Assembly: GCA_016293435.1 (NCBI GenBank)
Contig: JAEDEG010000007.1
Coordinates: forward strand, 1-42,790
DNA from: Clostridia bacterium
GTDB taxonomy: Bacteria > Bacillota > Clostridia > UMGS1810
Length of the DNA: 42,790 nt
Direction of reading: 5' to 3'
Positions 17,343 through 25,214 of this stretch are shown here, in pieces. Positions within the stretch are counted from its first letter, which is position 1, and each line of letters begins with the position of its first letter. The position numbers were made by a program, and so were the translations under genes. The notes beneath the pieces were generated by a model. It worked only from the letters and a program-made list of their open reading frames with translations. It searched no databases and was not told where the DNA came from.

Positions 17343-18515
17343 TTAGTTATCTGATAACTTTTTATTATTATTTTTTTTGACTTTTGATTTTTTATATAAT
17401 GAAAATATATTTAGAGCTTCTCTTTTTCCTAAAATCATATTAAATAAAAACCTCAATGGCAAAAAAATCATTCCACAAAAAAATACAATTTTATTATGAC
17501 GGGCATGCTTAAAACGTCTATATACAACGTTTTTCAATATTGAATAGAAATTGCTAAATCCGCTTTTGTCACTATCTAATTTTTTTTCTAAAAACAAACC
17601 GGTAAATCTATCGGCACCTTTAACACCAAAATTACCTTTCATAAATATTTCATCCATGACTAAATTACAAAGCTCATTATCGATGGTTCCATATTCTTTG
17701 TAAGTAGGAGCACCAAAATACATAACTGATATTTGGCAAAGAGTTTTAGAAAATTTCGAAAGCTTCCATTCTGAACATTTTTCCCAAAATAAATATTGAG
17801 TTTTTTGGAAATCTTCAGATGAAATAAATACTGTCCAATCGAGAATATGTCGCAGACCAATTCCGCTCGACAGATAATGCCTATATAGATGGAATAGCAT
17901 TATTACAATGTGATAAAACGGACTTGGAACTCTTATTTCTCCATAATCACATTGGACAACTCTGCTAAACTTCAAAATTTCCTTAGTTAATTCGGATAAA
18001 TCCATACTATTCTCTGTAACGTTACCTATTAAGTGATGTATTTCTACAACGAATTTTCCTTTTTTATAATTACTATGAAAATCATGTTTATAATTTTTAA
18101 CTGATTTAGTATATCCTTCTTTTATGAGTATTTTATCTACTTTTTCAACATCACTGTAATTAACCAGGATATCTATATCACCCATAACACGCTTTTCAGG
18201 ATTTTCATAATACATCGCAGAAGAAAAACCTTTTAATACACAATAATCAATGTTATTAATATCCAAAAGCTTTCCTACAACAAAATGGTGATTAATAACC
18301 GCAACGTTATTCATATAGAGGTTTAAAATTTGCAACGAGTATTTTTTTTGAAATTCATTGGGAATTACTTCTGAAATATTTGTTAATACAGATTGCATTA
18401 TACTTTCTTTTATTACTTCTTCCATTTGAAAAGGAGAGACCTCATCAACTACTGCAAAGGATTTGTCTAACGAAGATTTTAAATACTTAATTAATAATTT
18501 TTCAACATCTTTCAT
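17343..18515 (-). CDS. Nucleotidyltransferase-fold protein (NTP_transf_5-like), function unknown
   Basis: A 390-residue protein very rich in Lys, Asn and Ile. The segment INNIDYCVLKGFSSAMYY and the following EKRVMGDIDILVNYSDVEKV carry the G-x-D-x-D of a nucleotidyltransferase fold (MGDIDILV near residue 112-119), like the uncharacterised family often found in capsule and natural-product clusters. The rest is helical. The DNA is noticeably more AT-rich than its neighbours, suggesting recent transfer. The only strong ribosome binding site (AGGAGG, 18544-18549) lies 28 nt before the start and serves first a 9-codon frame whose TGA overlaps this ATG. Its substrate and role in polysaccharide synthesis are not known. 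Confidence 0.65.
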   Translation of the reverse strand: MKDVEKLLIKYLKSSLDKSFAVVDEVSPFQMEEVIKESIMQSVLTNISEVIPNEFQKKYSLQILNLYMNNVAVINHHFVVGKLLDINNIDYCVLKGFSSAMYYENPEKRVMGDIDILVNYSDVEKVDKILIKEGYTKSVKNYKHDFHSNYKKGKFVVEIHHLIGNVTENSMDLSELTKEILKFSRVVQCDYGEIRVPSPFYHIVIMLFHLYRHYLSSGIGLRHILDWTVFISSEDFQKTQYLFWEKCSEWKLSKFSKTLCQISVMYFGAPTYKEYGTIDNELCNLVMDEIFMKGNFGVKGADRFTGLFLEKKLDSDKSGFSNFYSILKNVVYRRFKHARHNKIVFFCGMIFLPLRFLFNMILGKREALNIFSLYKKSKVKKNNNKKLSDN

Positions 18516-18565
18516 TTTTTTGTGCTATGAAATGTATTCATATTCCTCCTAAATAATATGATATT

Positions 18566-19711
18566 CTATACCTTTTTAAAAAAAGTATCAGGGTGATTGG
18601 GATCAAACTGTTCGTTTGCCCACATCAGGGTAACGAGATTTTCGCTGTCACTGAGGTTTATAATATTGTGGGTGTATCCCGGTAACATATGAACTGCCTC
18701 AATTTTATCACCCGACACTTCAAAATTTAACACTTCATCAGTATCGATTTTGCGCTGTTGAATTAAGCCATTGCCTGACACAACAATAAAAAATTCCCAT
18801 TTTGTGTGATGCCAATGCTGTCCCTTTGTAATGCACGGCTTCGAGATATTCACGCTGAACTGACCGCATTTTTCGGTTTTTATAAGCTCGGTGAATGAAC
18901 CTCTGTTGTCAACATTCATTTTTAAGGGAAAGCTGATCTTATCTTTAGGCAGGTATGAAAGATATGTTGAATAAAGCTTCTTTTCGAAGCTGCCATTGGG
19001 TATTTCAGGCATAACAAGCGTTGACGATTGATCCTTGAATTTATACAGTAAATCTGCAATTTCACCTAATGTAATCTTATGTTCAACAGGTACTTGGCAA
19101 TAAGTGTCAACACGATTTTCCTTGCCTGAAAGTGCATTTATAAGCTCACACACAACATCATCAATATAACACAGTGTCATCATGTGGCTTCTGTCATTAA
19201 CCGTTATTTCCAAATCATTTGCAATGTTATGGCAAAATGTAGCAACGACGCTGTTATAGTTAGGTCTGCACCACTTGCCAAAAAGATTTGGGAAACGATA
19301 AACAAGGGTTTTTATACCGTTTTCCCTGCCGTATTCAAATATCAAATCCTCGCCCGCTTTTTTTGATTTTCCGTATGGATTATCAAGAGATGCCTGGATT
19401 GAAGATGAAATCATAATAGGTGCTCTGTTATTATGTTTTTTCAAACAATCCAAAAGTTTGGAAGTAAAGCCAAAGTTCCCGTTCATGAACTCTTTTTCAT
19501 CTTTCGGACGGTTCACTCCGGCTAAATGAAAAACAAAATCTGCCAATTTGCAATACTCATCAAGCACTTCTTTCGGAGTATCAAGGTCAAATTCAAATAT
19601 ATTATCTATTTGAATGTTCCTTGTTCTATCTTTACCCTCTTGTATATTTTCAAGCGATGTAACAAGATTCCGTCCTACAAAACCATTTGCACCGGTAATC
19701 AGTATGTTCAT
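18566..19711 (-). CDS. capF: Bifunctional UDP-sugar C3-epimerase/C4-reductase, CapF type (UDP-L-FucNAc pathway)
   Basis: Second enzyme of UDP-L-FucNAc synthesis in the S. aureus scheme. The C-terminal cupin epimerises C3, and the N-terminal SDR reduces the C4 ketone. The protein is 381 residues (S. aureus CapF is about 370). The N-terminal GANGFVGRN nucleotide motif is at 7-15, the YGKSK catalytic pair is Y113/K117, and the cupin metal motif QHWHHTKWE lies at 298-306, followed by the HMLPGYTHNI histidines. The start overlaps the capE stop by 4 bp (ATGA), with AGGAGGAG upstream, so expression is coupled. Confidence 0.92.
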   Translation of the reverse strand: MNILITGANGFVGRNLVTSLENIQEGKDRTRNIQIDNIFEFDLDTPKEVLDEYCKLADFVFHLAGVNRPKDEKEFMNGNFGFTSKLLDCLKKHNNRAPIMISSSIQASLDNPYGKSKKAGEDLIFEYGRENGIKTLVYRFPNLFGKWCRPNYNSVVATFCHNIANDLEITVNDRSHMMTLCYIDDVVCELINALSGKENRVDTYCQVPVEHKITLGEIADLLYKFKDQSSTLVMPEIPNGSFEKKLYSTYLSYLPKDKISFPLKMNVDNRGSFTELIKTEKCGQFSVNISKPCITKGQHWHHTKWEFFIVVSGNGLIQQRKIDTDEVLNFEVSGDKIEAVHMLPGYTHNIINLSDSENLVTLMWANEQFDPNHPDTFFKKV

Positions 19712-20739
19712 TTACGTAACTCCTCCTGTATGTATTTAAGGCTTGCTATTTTCGCCTTTGTTTCTTCTACATTGAGCAGTTGTGTATTGCTTGAATTAAA
19801 CTCTGTAAGTTTATCACGTTCTTTATCGCCTTTATTAAAATATTTATCATAGTTAAGTCCGCGTTTGTCGCATGGAACACGATAAAAATTACCCATATCT
19901 ATTGCATTTGCACATTCTTCGTTTGTAAGGAGAGTTTCATACATTTTTTCACCATGACGAATCCCAATTATTTTTATGTTTTCTTTATTTCCGCCAAAGA
20001 GCTCGCACACAGCCTCAGCTTGAGTTTGAATTGTACAAGCCGGTGCTTTTTGAACAAATATGTCGCCGCTCTCTCCGTTTTCAAATGCAAACATTACAAG
20101 GTCAACAGCCTCATCAAGTGACATTATAAATCGTGTCATAGAGCCGTCTGTCAAGGTTATGGGCTGGTTATTTCTTATTTGTTCGATCCAAAGCGGTATA
20201 ACACTGCCTCTCGAACACATAACATTACCGTATCTGGTGCAACATATTTTCGTCGTTTTTGTTGTCCGAGACTTTGCAACTATAACCTTTTCCATCATAG
20301 CCTTTGACGTGCCCATGGCATTAACGGGATAAGCAGCTTTATCAGTTGAAAGACATATTACACTTTCAACACCTTCGTCAATTGCTGCTGTTAAAACATT
20401 TTCGGTTCCGAGCACGTTTGTCTTAACTGCCTCAATGGGAAAAAATTCACAAGAAGGTACTTGTTTAAGCGCCGCTGCATGAAAAATATAATTTACATCG
20501 TGCATGGCATTTTTTACACTTTGCAAATCGCGTACATCACCTATGTAAAATGACAATTTTTCTGACATGTCAGGAAATTTTGCCTGAAATTCGTGGCGCA
20601 TATCATCTTGCTTTTTCTCATCACGTGAAAAAATTCGAATTTCTCCGATATCGGTTTTTAAAAACCTGTTTAACACGGCATTTCCAAATGACCCGGTACC
20701 TCCAGTTATCATCAGTGTTTTATCTTTAAATAATGACAT
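19708..20739 (-). CDS. capE: UDP-GlcNAc 4,6-dehydratase (5-inverting), CapE/FnlA type
   Basis: First step of UDP-L-FucNAc synthesis: dehydrates UDP-GlcNAc and inverts C5. It is a 343-residue soluble SDR. ITGGTGSFGNAVLNRF is the cofactor loop (residues 11-26). AALKQVPSCEFFPIEAVKTNV and LSTDKAAYPVNAMGTSKAMMEK are the CapE/FnlA versions of the active site, with Met in place of the usual SDR tyrosine before GxSK. No membrane segment is present, unlike the PglF-type enzyme at 5767. GAGGG precedes the ATG. It lies 9 bp downstream of wecB. Confidence 0.92.
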   Translation of the reverse strand: MSLFKDKTLMITGGTGSFGNAVLNRFLKTDIGEIRIFSRDEKKQDDMRHEFQAKFPDMSEKLSFYIGDVRDLQSVKNAMHDVNYIFHAAALKQVPSCEFFPIEAVKTNVLGTENVLTAAIDEGVESVICLSTDKAAYPVNAMGTSKAMMEKVIVAKSRTTKTTKICCTRYGNVMCSRGSVIPLWIEQIRNNQPITLTDGSMTRFIMSLDEAVDLVMFAFENGESGDIFVQKAPACTIQTQAEAVCELFGGNKENIKIIGIRHGEKMYETLLTNEECANAIDMGNFYRVPCDKRGLNYDKYFNKGDKERDKLTEFNSSNTQLLNVEETKAKIASLKYIQEELRK

Positions 20740-20748
20740 AATATCCCT

Positions 20749-21867
20749 CTATTCCGCACACCATTCATCATACTTTTCAAATTCCAAAATATCTGCTATT
20801 CGTTTACAAGCTTTTCCGTCGCCGTATGGGTTGCATGCTTTACTCATCTTTTCATACTCATTTTTATCTTCTAAAAGTAATTTAAAGTTTTTGTAAATCG
20901 TTTCTTCGTCTGTACCCACAAGCTTTAGCGTACCTGCCTCCACGCCTTCCGGTCTTTCTGTTGTGTCTCTCATAACCAAAACGGGTTTTCCGTATGAAGG
21001 ACATTCCTCTTGAATACCACCCGAATCAGTTAAGCAAAGATAGCATTTTGCTTCAAAATTATGGCAATCAAATACCTCTATCGGCTCAATAATGTGTATT
21101 CTGTCACAATCACCAAGTTCTTCATCGGCAGCTTTTCTTACAATAGGATTCATATGTATCGGATAAACTGCTTTGCAATCGGGGTGTTCTTCAAGCACTC
21201 TTCTTATTGCTCTAAACATATTATGCATAGGTTCGCCAAGGTTTTCACGCCTGTGTGCAGTAATAAATATCAGTTTATCGTTCCCGACCCACTCAAGCTC
21301 AGAATGAGTATAGTTCTCTGTTACCGTATGCTTCATTGCATCAATTACAGTGTTTCCGGTAATATATATCGAGTCGCTCTTTTTACCTTCTTTTAATAGA
21401 TTTTCTGCTGCAAGCTTTGTCGGTGCAAAATTATATTTTGAAACTATGCCGACAGCTTGTCTGTTAAACTCCTCAGGATATGGCGAATATATGTTATATG
21501 TTCTGAGTCCTGCCTCAACATGTCCAACTGCAATTTGCAGATAAAAACAAGCAAGAGCCGTAGCAAAAGTCGTTGACGTATCACCATGAACCAATACAAC
21601 ATCGGGTTTTTCTTTATCTAATACCAGTTTAATGCCGTTTAATATACCGGTTGTAATATCAAGCAATGTCTGCCTATCTTTCATTATTGATAAGTCATAA
21701 TCGGGCTTAACATCAAATGTTTCAAGTACCTGATAAAGCATCTCTCTGTGTTGTCCGGTTACACATACAATTGTCTGCAGTCCTTTTCTTTTCTTTAACT
21801 CATTTACAAGCGGACACATTTTTATTGCTTCCGGTCTTGTACCAAAAACAAGCATTACTTTTTTCAC
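20749..21867 (-). CDS. wecB: UDP-N-acetylglucosamine 2-epimerase, non-hydrolysing
   Basis: Makes UDP-ManNAc from UDP-GlcNAc, feeding the dehydrogenase encoded by wecC just upstream. It is 372 residues. Motifs: FGTRPEAIKMCPLV, TGQHREML, GDTSTTFATALACF, HVEAGLRTY, YPEEFNRQ, TAHRRENLG and DSGGIQEECPSYGKPVLVMR. The start is a GTG at 21867 (MKKVMLVFGTRPEA, matching the family N-terminus). It has no ribosome binding site because an IS110 element is inserted a few bases upstream: the matching GAGG is stranded on the far side, next to the wecC stop. ATG at codon 5 is an alternative start but also lacks a good site. Expression may be reduced. Confidence 0.93.
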   Translation of the reverse strand: MKKVMLVFGTRPEAIKMCPLVNELKKRKGLQTIVCVTGQHREMLYQVLETFDVKPDYDLSIMKDRQTLLDITTGILNGIKLVLDKEKPDVVLVHGDTSTTFATALACFYLQIAVGHVEAGLRTYNIYSPYPEEFNRQAVGIVSKYNFAPTKLAAENLLKEGKKSDSIYITGNTVIDAMKHTVTENYTHSELEWVGNDKLIFITAHRRENLGEPMHNMFRAIRRVLEEHPDCKAVYPIHMNPIVRKAADEELGDCDRIHIIEPIEVFDCHNFEAKCYLCLTDSGGIQEECPSYGKPVLVMRDTTERPEGVEAGTLKLVGTDEETIYKNFKLLLEDKNEYEKMSKACNPYGDGKACKRIADILEFEKYDEWCAE

Positions 21868-21959
21868 AAAATCACGTATAATTAAAACTATCTCGAAAGG
21901 GGTAGTTTTAATTATTTCTCCTTTCCATAAAATTTCTTTTTTATAAAATTTCTTTGGTT

Positions 21960-22130
21960 ATATTTGCAGGAGTAGCTACCTGCGATATAATAAAGACAAG
22001 CACTGTGGATTTGTAGCTATAAAAATACAGCTTAGACTGGTTCGAGGTGACTCAAACCACAGTGGTTTGTCTGAAATGGTAATTAGTTAGTTAACACCTT
22101 GATGTTTCTATTTGCGTGAATACATTGGCA
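21960..22130 (+). ncRNA. Candidate bridge RNA of the IS110 element
   Basis: Fold read by eye. A 5' stem-loop GCAGG/CCTGC is at 21966-21970/21979-21983. A ~19-bp stem follows, 21994-22013 with 22053-22072, having single-base bulges and one G-U. It encloses an internal loop with strands 22014-22026 and 22044-22052, the target-binding loop. A second stem (22075-22081/22121-22126) and apical hairpin AACA/TGTT (22093-22096/22103-22106) enclose the donor-binding loop. Loop segments match the actual sites: GAGGTGA (22044-22050) is the reverse complement of target 23463-23469; AAAAT (22022-22026) equals target 21868-21872; TAGTTAGT (22084-22091) equals the right end 23456-23463; CGTGA (22115-22119) is the reverse complement of left end 21872-21876. 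Order and logic follow the published IS621 bridge RNA. The outer limits are approximate. Confidence 0.78.
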
Positions 22131-22179
22131 AGCCGTCTGTGGAAAACAGCAGTGCAAAAATATTTTAAAGGAGGAAACC

Positions 22180-23343
22180 ATGTATTACATTGGTATCGAC
22201 ATTTCAAAATTTAAGCACGATTGTGCTGTAATTGACGACTCAGGAGAAATTATAACTCCTTCGTGGTCTTTTACGAACGACTCTGAGGGATTTTCGCAGC
22301 TTAAGATGTTACTTGATTCCCTTGATGAAGAAACAAGAATAGGACTTGAATCCACCGGTCATTATGGAATGAATTTAAAGCTATTCTTAGAATCCATCGG
22401 CTTCTCATTCATGGAGTTCAATCCTCTCTTAATCAATCGCTTCGTTAAATCCAAGTCCCTGAGAAAGACTAAAAGCGATTCTATTGATTGCATGATGATT
22501 GCTCACTACTTAATGACGGTAGAGTACAAGCCCTATCCGACATTATTATATCACACTGAGAAGCTAAAGTCACTAACAAGATTTAGAGATTCTTTAATCA
22601 GACAGCGTAGCCGTCAACTTGTAGAGCTTACAAACATCTTAGATAAGATATTCCCCGAGTTCAAACCTTTCTTTGGCGGTAGGTTTTCTGTTACTGCTTT
22701 ATACATACTATCTAACTATTCATCACCTGAAAAGATTACTAATATGAACTCTAAATCTTACGAAGCATTAAGAAAACTTTCTCGGGGCAGATTCTCAACA
22801 GTTGATTTTGCAAAGTTAAAACAACTTGCTAAGACCACAGTTGGAAGTACCGAAGATTATTTACTACAAGAAATGCAGATTGTTTTAGAACTTTACAGTC
22901 AGTTGGATTCAAAGGTTGATGAAACCGAAGCCTCAATAAAAGAGTGTGTTTTGGAAATGAATCCGCCTATGCTTACCCTTCCGGGTATTGGCATTGAGTC
23001 TGCTGCTGTAATGCTCGCCGAGTTTGGTGACTTTTCTAAATTCAACAATGCATCACAAATGCTTTCATTTGCCGGATTAGAGCCGGGATATTTCCAATCG
23101 GGAACATCCGAAACAACTGGCAAAATGGTTAAGCATGGTTCTTCATACTTACGATACTCACTTATGAACTGCGCTCAAACTGTTGTAAATTACGAACCTA
23201 CATTTGCTACGTTTTACGCTAAGAAACGTGCTGAGGGTAAACCTCATCGTGTGGCTTTATCCCACGTTGTCAAGAAATTACTTCGTGTTATTTACACACT
23301 TCAAACTAAAAACCTTGCATATGATTCGAATTTTGTAAGGTAG
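22180..23343 (+). CDS. IS110-family transposase / bridge-RNA-guided recombinase
   Basis: A 387-residue DEDD recombinase. The N-terminal RuvC-like domain has D7 (YIGIDISK), E57 (GLESTGHYG) and D100/D103 (KSDSIDCMMIA), corresponding to the IS621 catalytic acids. A coiled-coil stretch at about 225-260 precedes the C-terminal Tnp_20 domain: LPGIGIESAAVMLAEFGDF, then LSFAGLEPGYFQSG with candidate catalytic Ser296, and KMVKHGSSYLRYSL. The frame is intact and AAAGGAGG lies 8 nt upstream, so the enzyme is probably active. The other strand encodes the polysaccharide operon around it. Confidence 0.95.
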   Translation: MYYIGIDISKFKHDCAVIDDSGEIITPSWSFTNDSEGFSQLKMLLDSLDEETRIGLESTGHYGMNLKLFLESIGFSFMEFNPLLINRFVKSKSLRKTKSDSIDCMMIAHYLMTVEYKPYPTLLYHTEKLKSLTRFRDSLIRQRSRQLVELTNILDKIFPEFKPFFGGRFSVTALYILSNYSSPEKITNMNSKSYEALRKLSRGRFSTVDFAKLKQLAKTTVGSTEDYLLQEMQIVLELYSQLDSKVDETEASIKECVLEMNPPMLTLPGIGIESAAVMLAEFGDFSKFNNASQMLSFAGLEPGYFQSGTSETTGKMVKHGSSYLRYSLMNCAQTVVNYEPTFATFYAKKRAEGKPHRVALSHVVKKLLRVIYTLQTKNLAYDSNFVR

Positions 23344-23444
23344 TCATTAAACCAACTTTTTTAAAGTCCTTGCGATACAGGGCTTGTTTGCCATGCACTT
23401 TTTTAGTCTCTTAAAAATTTTTTGAAAAACTTTTCTAAAAACTC

Positions 23445-23466
23445 TTGACTTTTAATAGTTAGTCAC
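23445..23466 (+). promoter_or_regulatory. Right-end half (-35 box) of the IS110 circle-junction promoter
   Basis: TTGACT at 23445-23450 faces outward at the right end; TATAAT at 21877-21882 faces inward at the left end. When the ends join through one TCAC, the spacer is 17 bp. In the integrated state the boxes are 1.6 kb apart and the promoter does not exist, so strong transcription of bridge RNA and transposase would occur only from the excised circle, as described for this family. Confidence 0.8.
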
Positions 23467-23472
23467 CTCATA

Positions 23473-24693
23473 TCATATATGATATACATTTGGCAAATCA
23501 CAAATATTGCAGCAATCAATAACAATCTTGTTTTTAAGCTTGTCCATATTATCTTTGATATGGTCATGCTTAACCATAATTACAACAATATCCGAATTGT
23601 CTATGAACTTATCAAAATCTTGACATTGACTTTCAACTATATTTTCCTTTACCCATGGGTCATATACTTTCAGAGGTGTTGATAAATGCTTTTCCTGACA
23701 TTCCAAAAGCTGAAGTGTCGGAGACTCGCGAAAATCATCTACATTTTCTTTGTATGTAATTCCGTACAAGCCTACTTTTGACGTATCTTTTATTCCATTT
23801 TCTTTCATAACAGTAAAGATTCTCTCCAAAACAAATTCAGGCATAGAATCATTTACTTTCATTGATTCCCAGATTACTTTTGTAAGCGCAGGATAGTCGC
23901 CAACCAAAAACCATGGGTCAACTGAAATACAGTGGCCGCCAACACCCGGACCCGGCTGTAGAATGTTTACCCTTGGGTGCATATTACAAATTTTGATAAT
24001 TTCGTAAACATCCATATCATCATGACGGCAAATCTTTGCAAGTTCGTTTGCAAAAGCAATGTTTACAGCTCTGAATGTGTTTTCAACCACTTTTGTCATT
24101 TCAGCGGTTTTAATATCTGTCACAACAATATCGCCTTGACAGAATGAAGCATAATATTTTTTAACTTTTTCACCGATTGATATATCGTCTGCACCGATTG
24201 TTCTGTTGTTATGTAATAATTCATAAACCATATTGCCCGGTATAATTCTTTCGGGCGCATGAACAAGATGTATATCCTCGCCGATTTTAAATCCGTTCTC
24301 TTCAATAATAGGTCTTACAAACTTATCTATAGTACCGGGAGATACGGTAGATTCGATTACAACCGTTGCACCTTTGGGGCAAACATTCATTACTTCCTTT
24401 ACTGCGGCATTGACATAGCAAGCGTCAATCTTCTTGCTGAACTTGTCATATGGCGTAGGAACAGACACAATATACATATCTGTCACCTGATATTCTGTAG
24501 TAAACTTAATTCCGCTTTTTACGGCTTCTTGAAACAATTCATCAAGACCTTTTTCTTCAAATGTTGTTTTTCCGGCATTTAAGGTCTCAACTAACTCCTT
24601 GTTGTAATCTGTTCCAACCACTTCTACTCCGTGAGATGCCATCATTAATGCAGTGGGAAGTCCAATGTAGCCAAGTCCAATTACGTTAATCAT
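23473..24693 (-). CDS. wecC: UDP-N-acetyl-D-mannosamine dehydrogenase
   Basis: NAD-dependent two-step oxidation of UDP-ManNAc to UDP-ManNAcA. It is 406 residues, usual length. The N-terminal GLGYIGLPTA motif (6-15) binds NAD. SVPTPYDK, ESTVSPGT, KVVENTFRAVNIAFANELAK, and GPGVGGHCISVDPWF with catalytic C255 identify the UDP-sugar dehydrogenase family; WF after VDP is common in WecC-type enzymes. AGAGGA precedes the ATG. wecB was the next gene 17 nt downstream before the IS110 insertion. Together they point to a ManNAcA residue in the polymer. A UDP-hexose dehydrogenase of other specificity is less likely, given wecB beside it. Confidence 0.9.
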   Translation of the reverse strand: MINVIGLGYIGLPTALMMASHGVEVVGTDYNKELVETLNAGKTTFEEKGLDELFQEAVKSGIKFTTEYQVTDMYIVSVPTPYDKFSKKIDACYVNAAVKEVMNVCPKGATVVIESTVSPGTIDKFVRPIIEENGFKIGEDIHLVHAPERIIPGNMVYELLHNNRTIGADDISIGEKVKKYYASFCQGDIVVTDIKTAEMTKVVENTFRAVNIAFANELAKICRHDDMDVYEIIKICNMHPRVNILQPGPGVGGHCISVDPWFLVGDYPALTKVIWESMKVNDSMPEFVLERIFTVMKENGIKDTSKVGLYGITYKENVDDFRESPTLQLLECQEKHLSTPLKVYDPWVKENIVESQCQDFDKFIDNSDIVVIMVKHDHIKDNMDKLKNKIVIDCCNICDLPNVYHI

Positions 24694-24751
24694 TACAAAT
24701 TCCTCTTTTCTGTGTATATTATTTATTTTATATTTAATATAAGCTTTCGCA

Positions 24752-25211
24752 TCAACTTATCAAACATTGATTTGCCGATACGCGTTTTATCGCTTTGTGG
24801 TATAACTTGTTATTACCGTTTTTATATATACGGTAAAATAGATTCCTGTATGGGTTTTTGATGATACTGTTTTCCAGCTTTGGATGCGTTTTAATTGCAA
24901 ACTCCAACGGTGTTGAGCGAACCGTACAATTTTGTCCTATACTCCGTCAATATTTCGCTGTTCATATTATGAATCCAGGTATAAACCAATATCTTTAATA
25001 CGGCGGGCAGCATCATGTTTCAATTGCTGCTTATCATATAATCTTACACCGCAGAAAGCGTCGCATTGCTGAATGATTGAATGCTTTGTTTATAAAACAA
25101 AGCAGCTCGGAATGATATATGAAACAGAATTTTTCTACTTAGTGAAAACGTCTGCATAAACGCACCATAATTGGATTCTTCGATGAAAAGTAAATATTCC
25201 GATTTTATCAT
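24752..25211 (-). pseudogene. Decayed gene between wzx and wecC, family not identified
   Basis: The 521-bp gap between wzx and wecC has coding-like pieces in several frames on the operon strand. A start with AAAGGT upstream opens at 25211 (MIKSEYLLFIEE...) and stops after 55 codons at 25044. Another frame continues with RLYDKQQLKHDAARRIKDIG and ends in a stop. A further frame gives TPLEFAIKTHPKLENS, then IIKNPYRNLFYRIYKN and NNKLYHKAIKRV, ending at TGA 24752. Operon genes here are otherwise packed with little spacing, so a frameshifted and partly deleted gene (perhaps an acyl- or glycosyltransferase tail) is likely. I cannot name the function. Confidence 0.45.
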
Positions 25212-25214
25212 AGA

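Larger units (their letters stand above)
21872..23466 (+). mobile_element. IS110-family insertion sequence, about 1.59 kb, apparently complete
   Basis: Ends were placed by three independent signs. TCAC occurs at both ends (21872-21875 and 23463-23466). Deleting one copy plus the element restores GAGGTGATTTTGTG, a ribosome binding site and GTG for wecB right after wecC. Joining right end to left end would create TTGACT-17-TATAAT. The element carries one intact transposase gene, a long left non-coding region with a bridge-RNA-like fold, and a short right end (about 120 bp). The absence of terminal inverted repeats and of a long target duplication fits IS110. It is inserted antisense to the polysaccharide operon, between wecC and wecB. 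A 10-bp palindrome (21881-21890/21903-21912) lies just inside the left end. Confidence 0.88.

Noticed and set aside
21881..21912. Palindrome ATTAAAACTA/TAGTTTTAAT as a terminator of wecB-side transcription
   Set aside because: AT-only stem without T tract, inside the IS left end and overlapping its -10 box; more likely an IS end structure.
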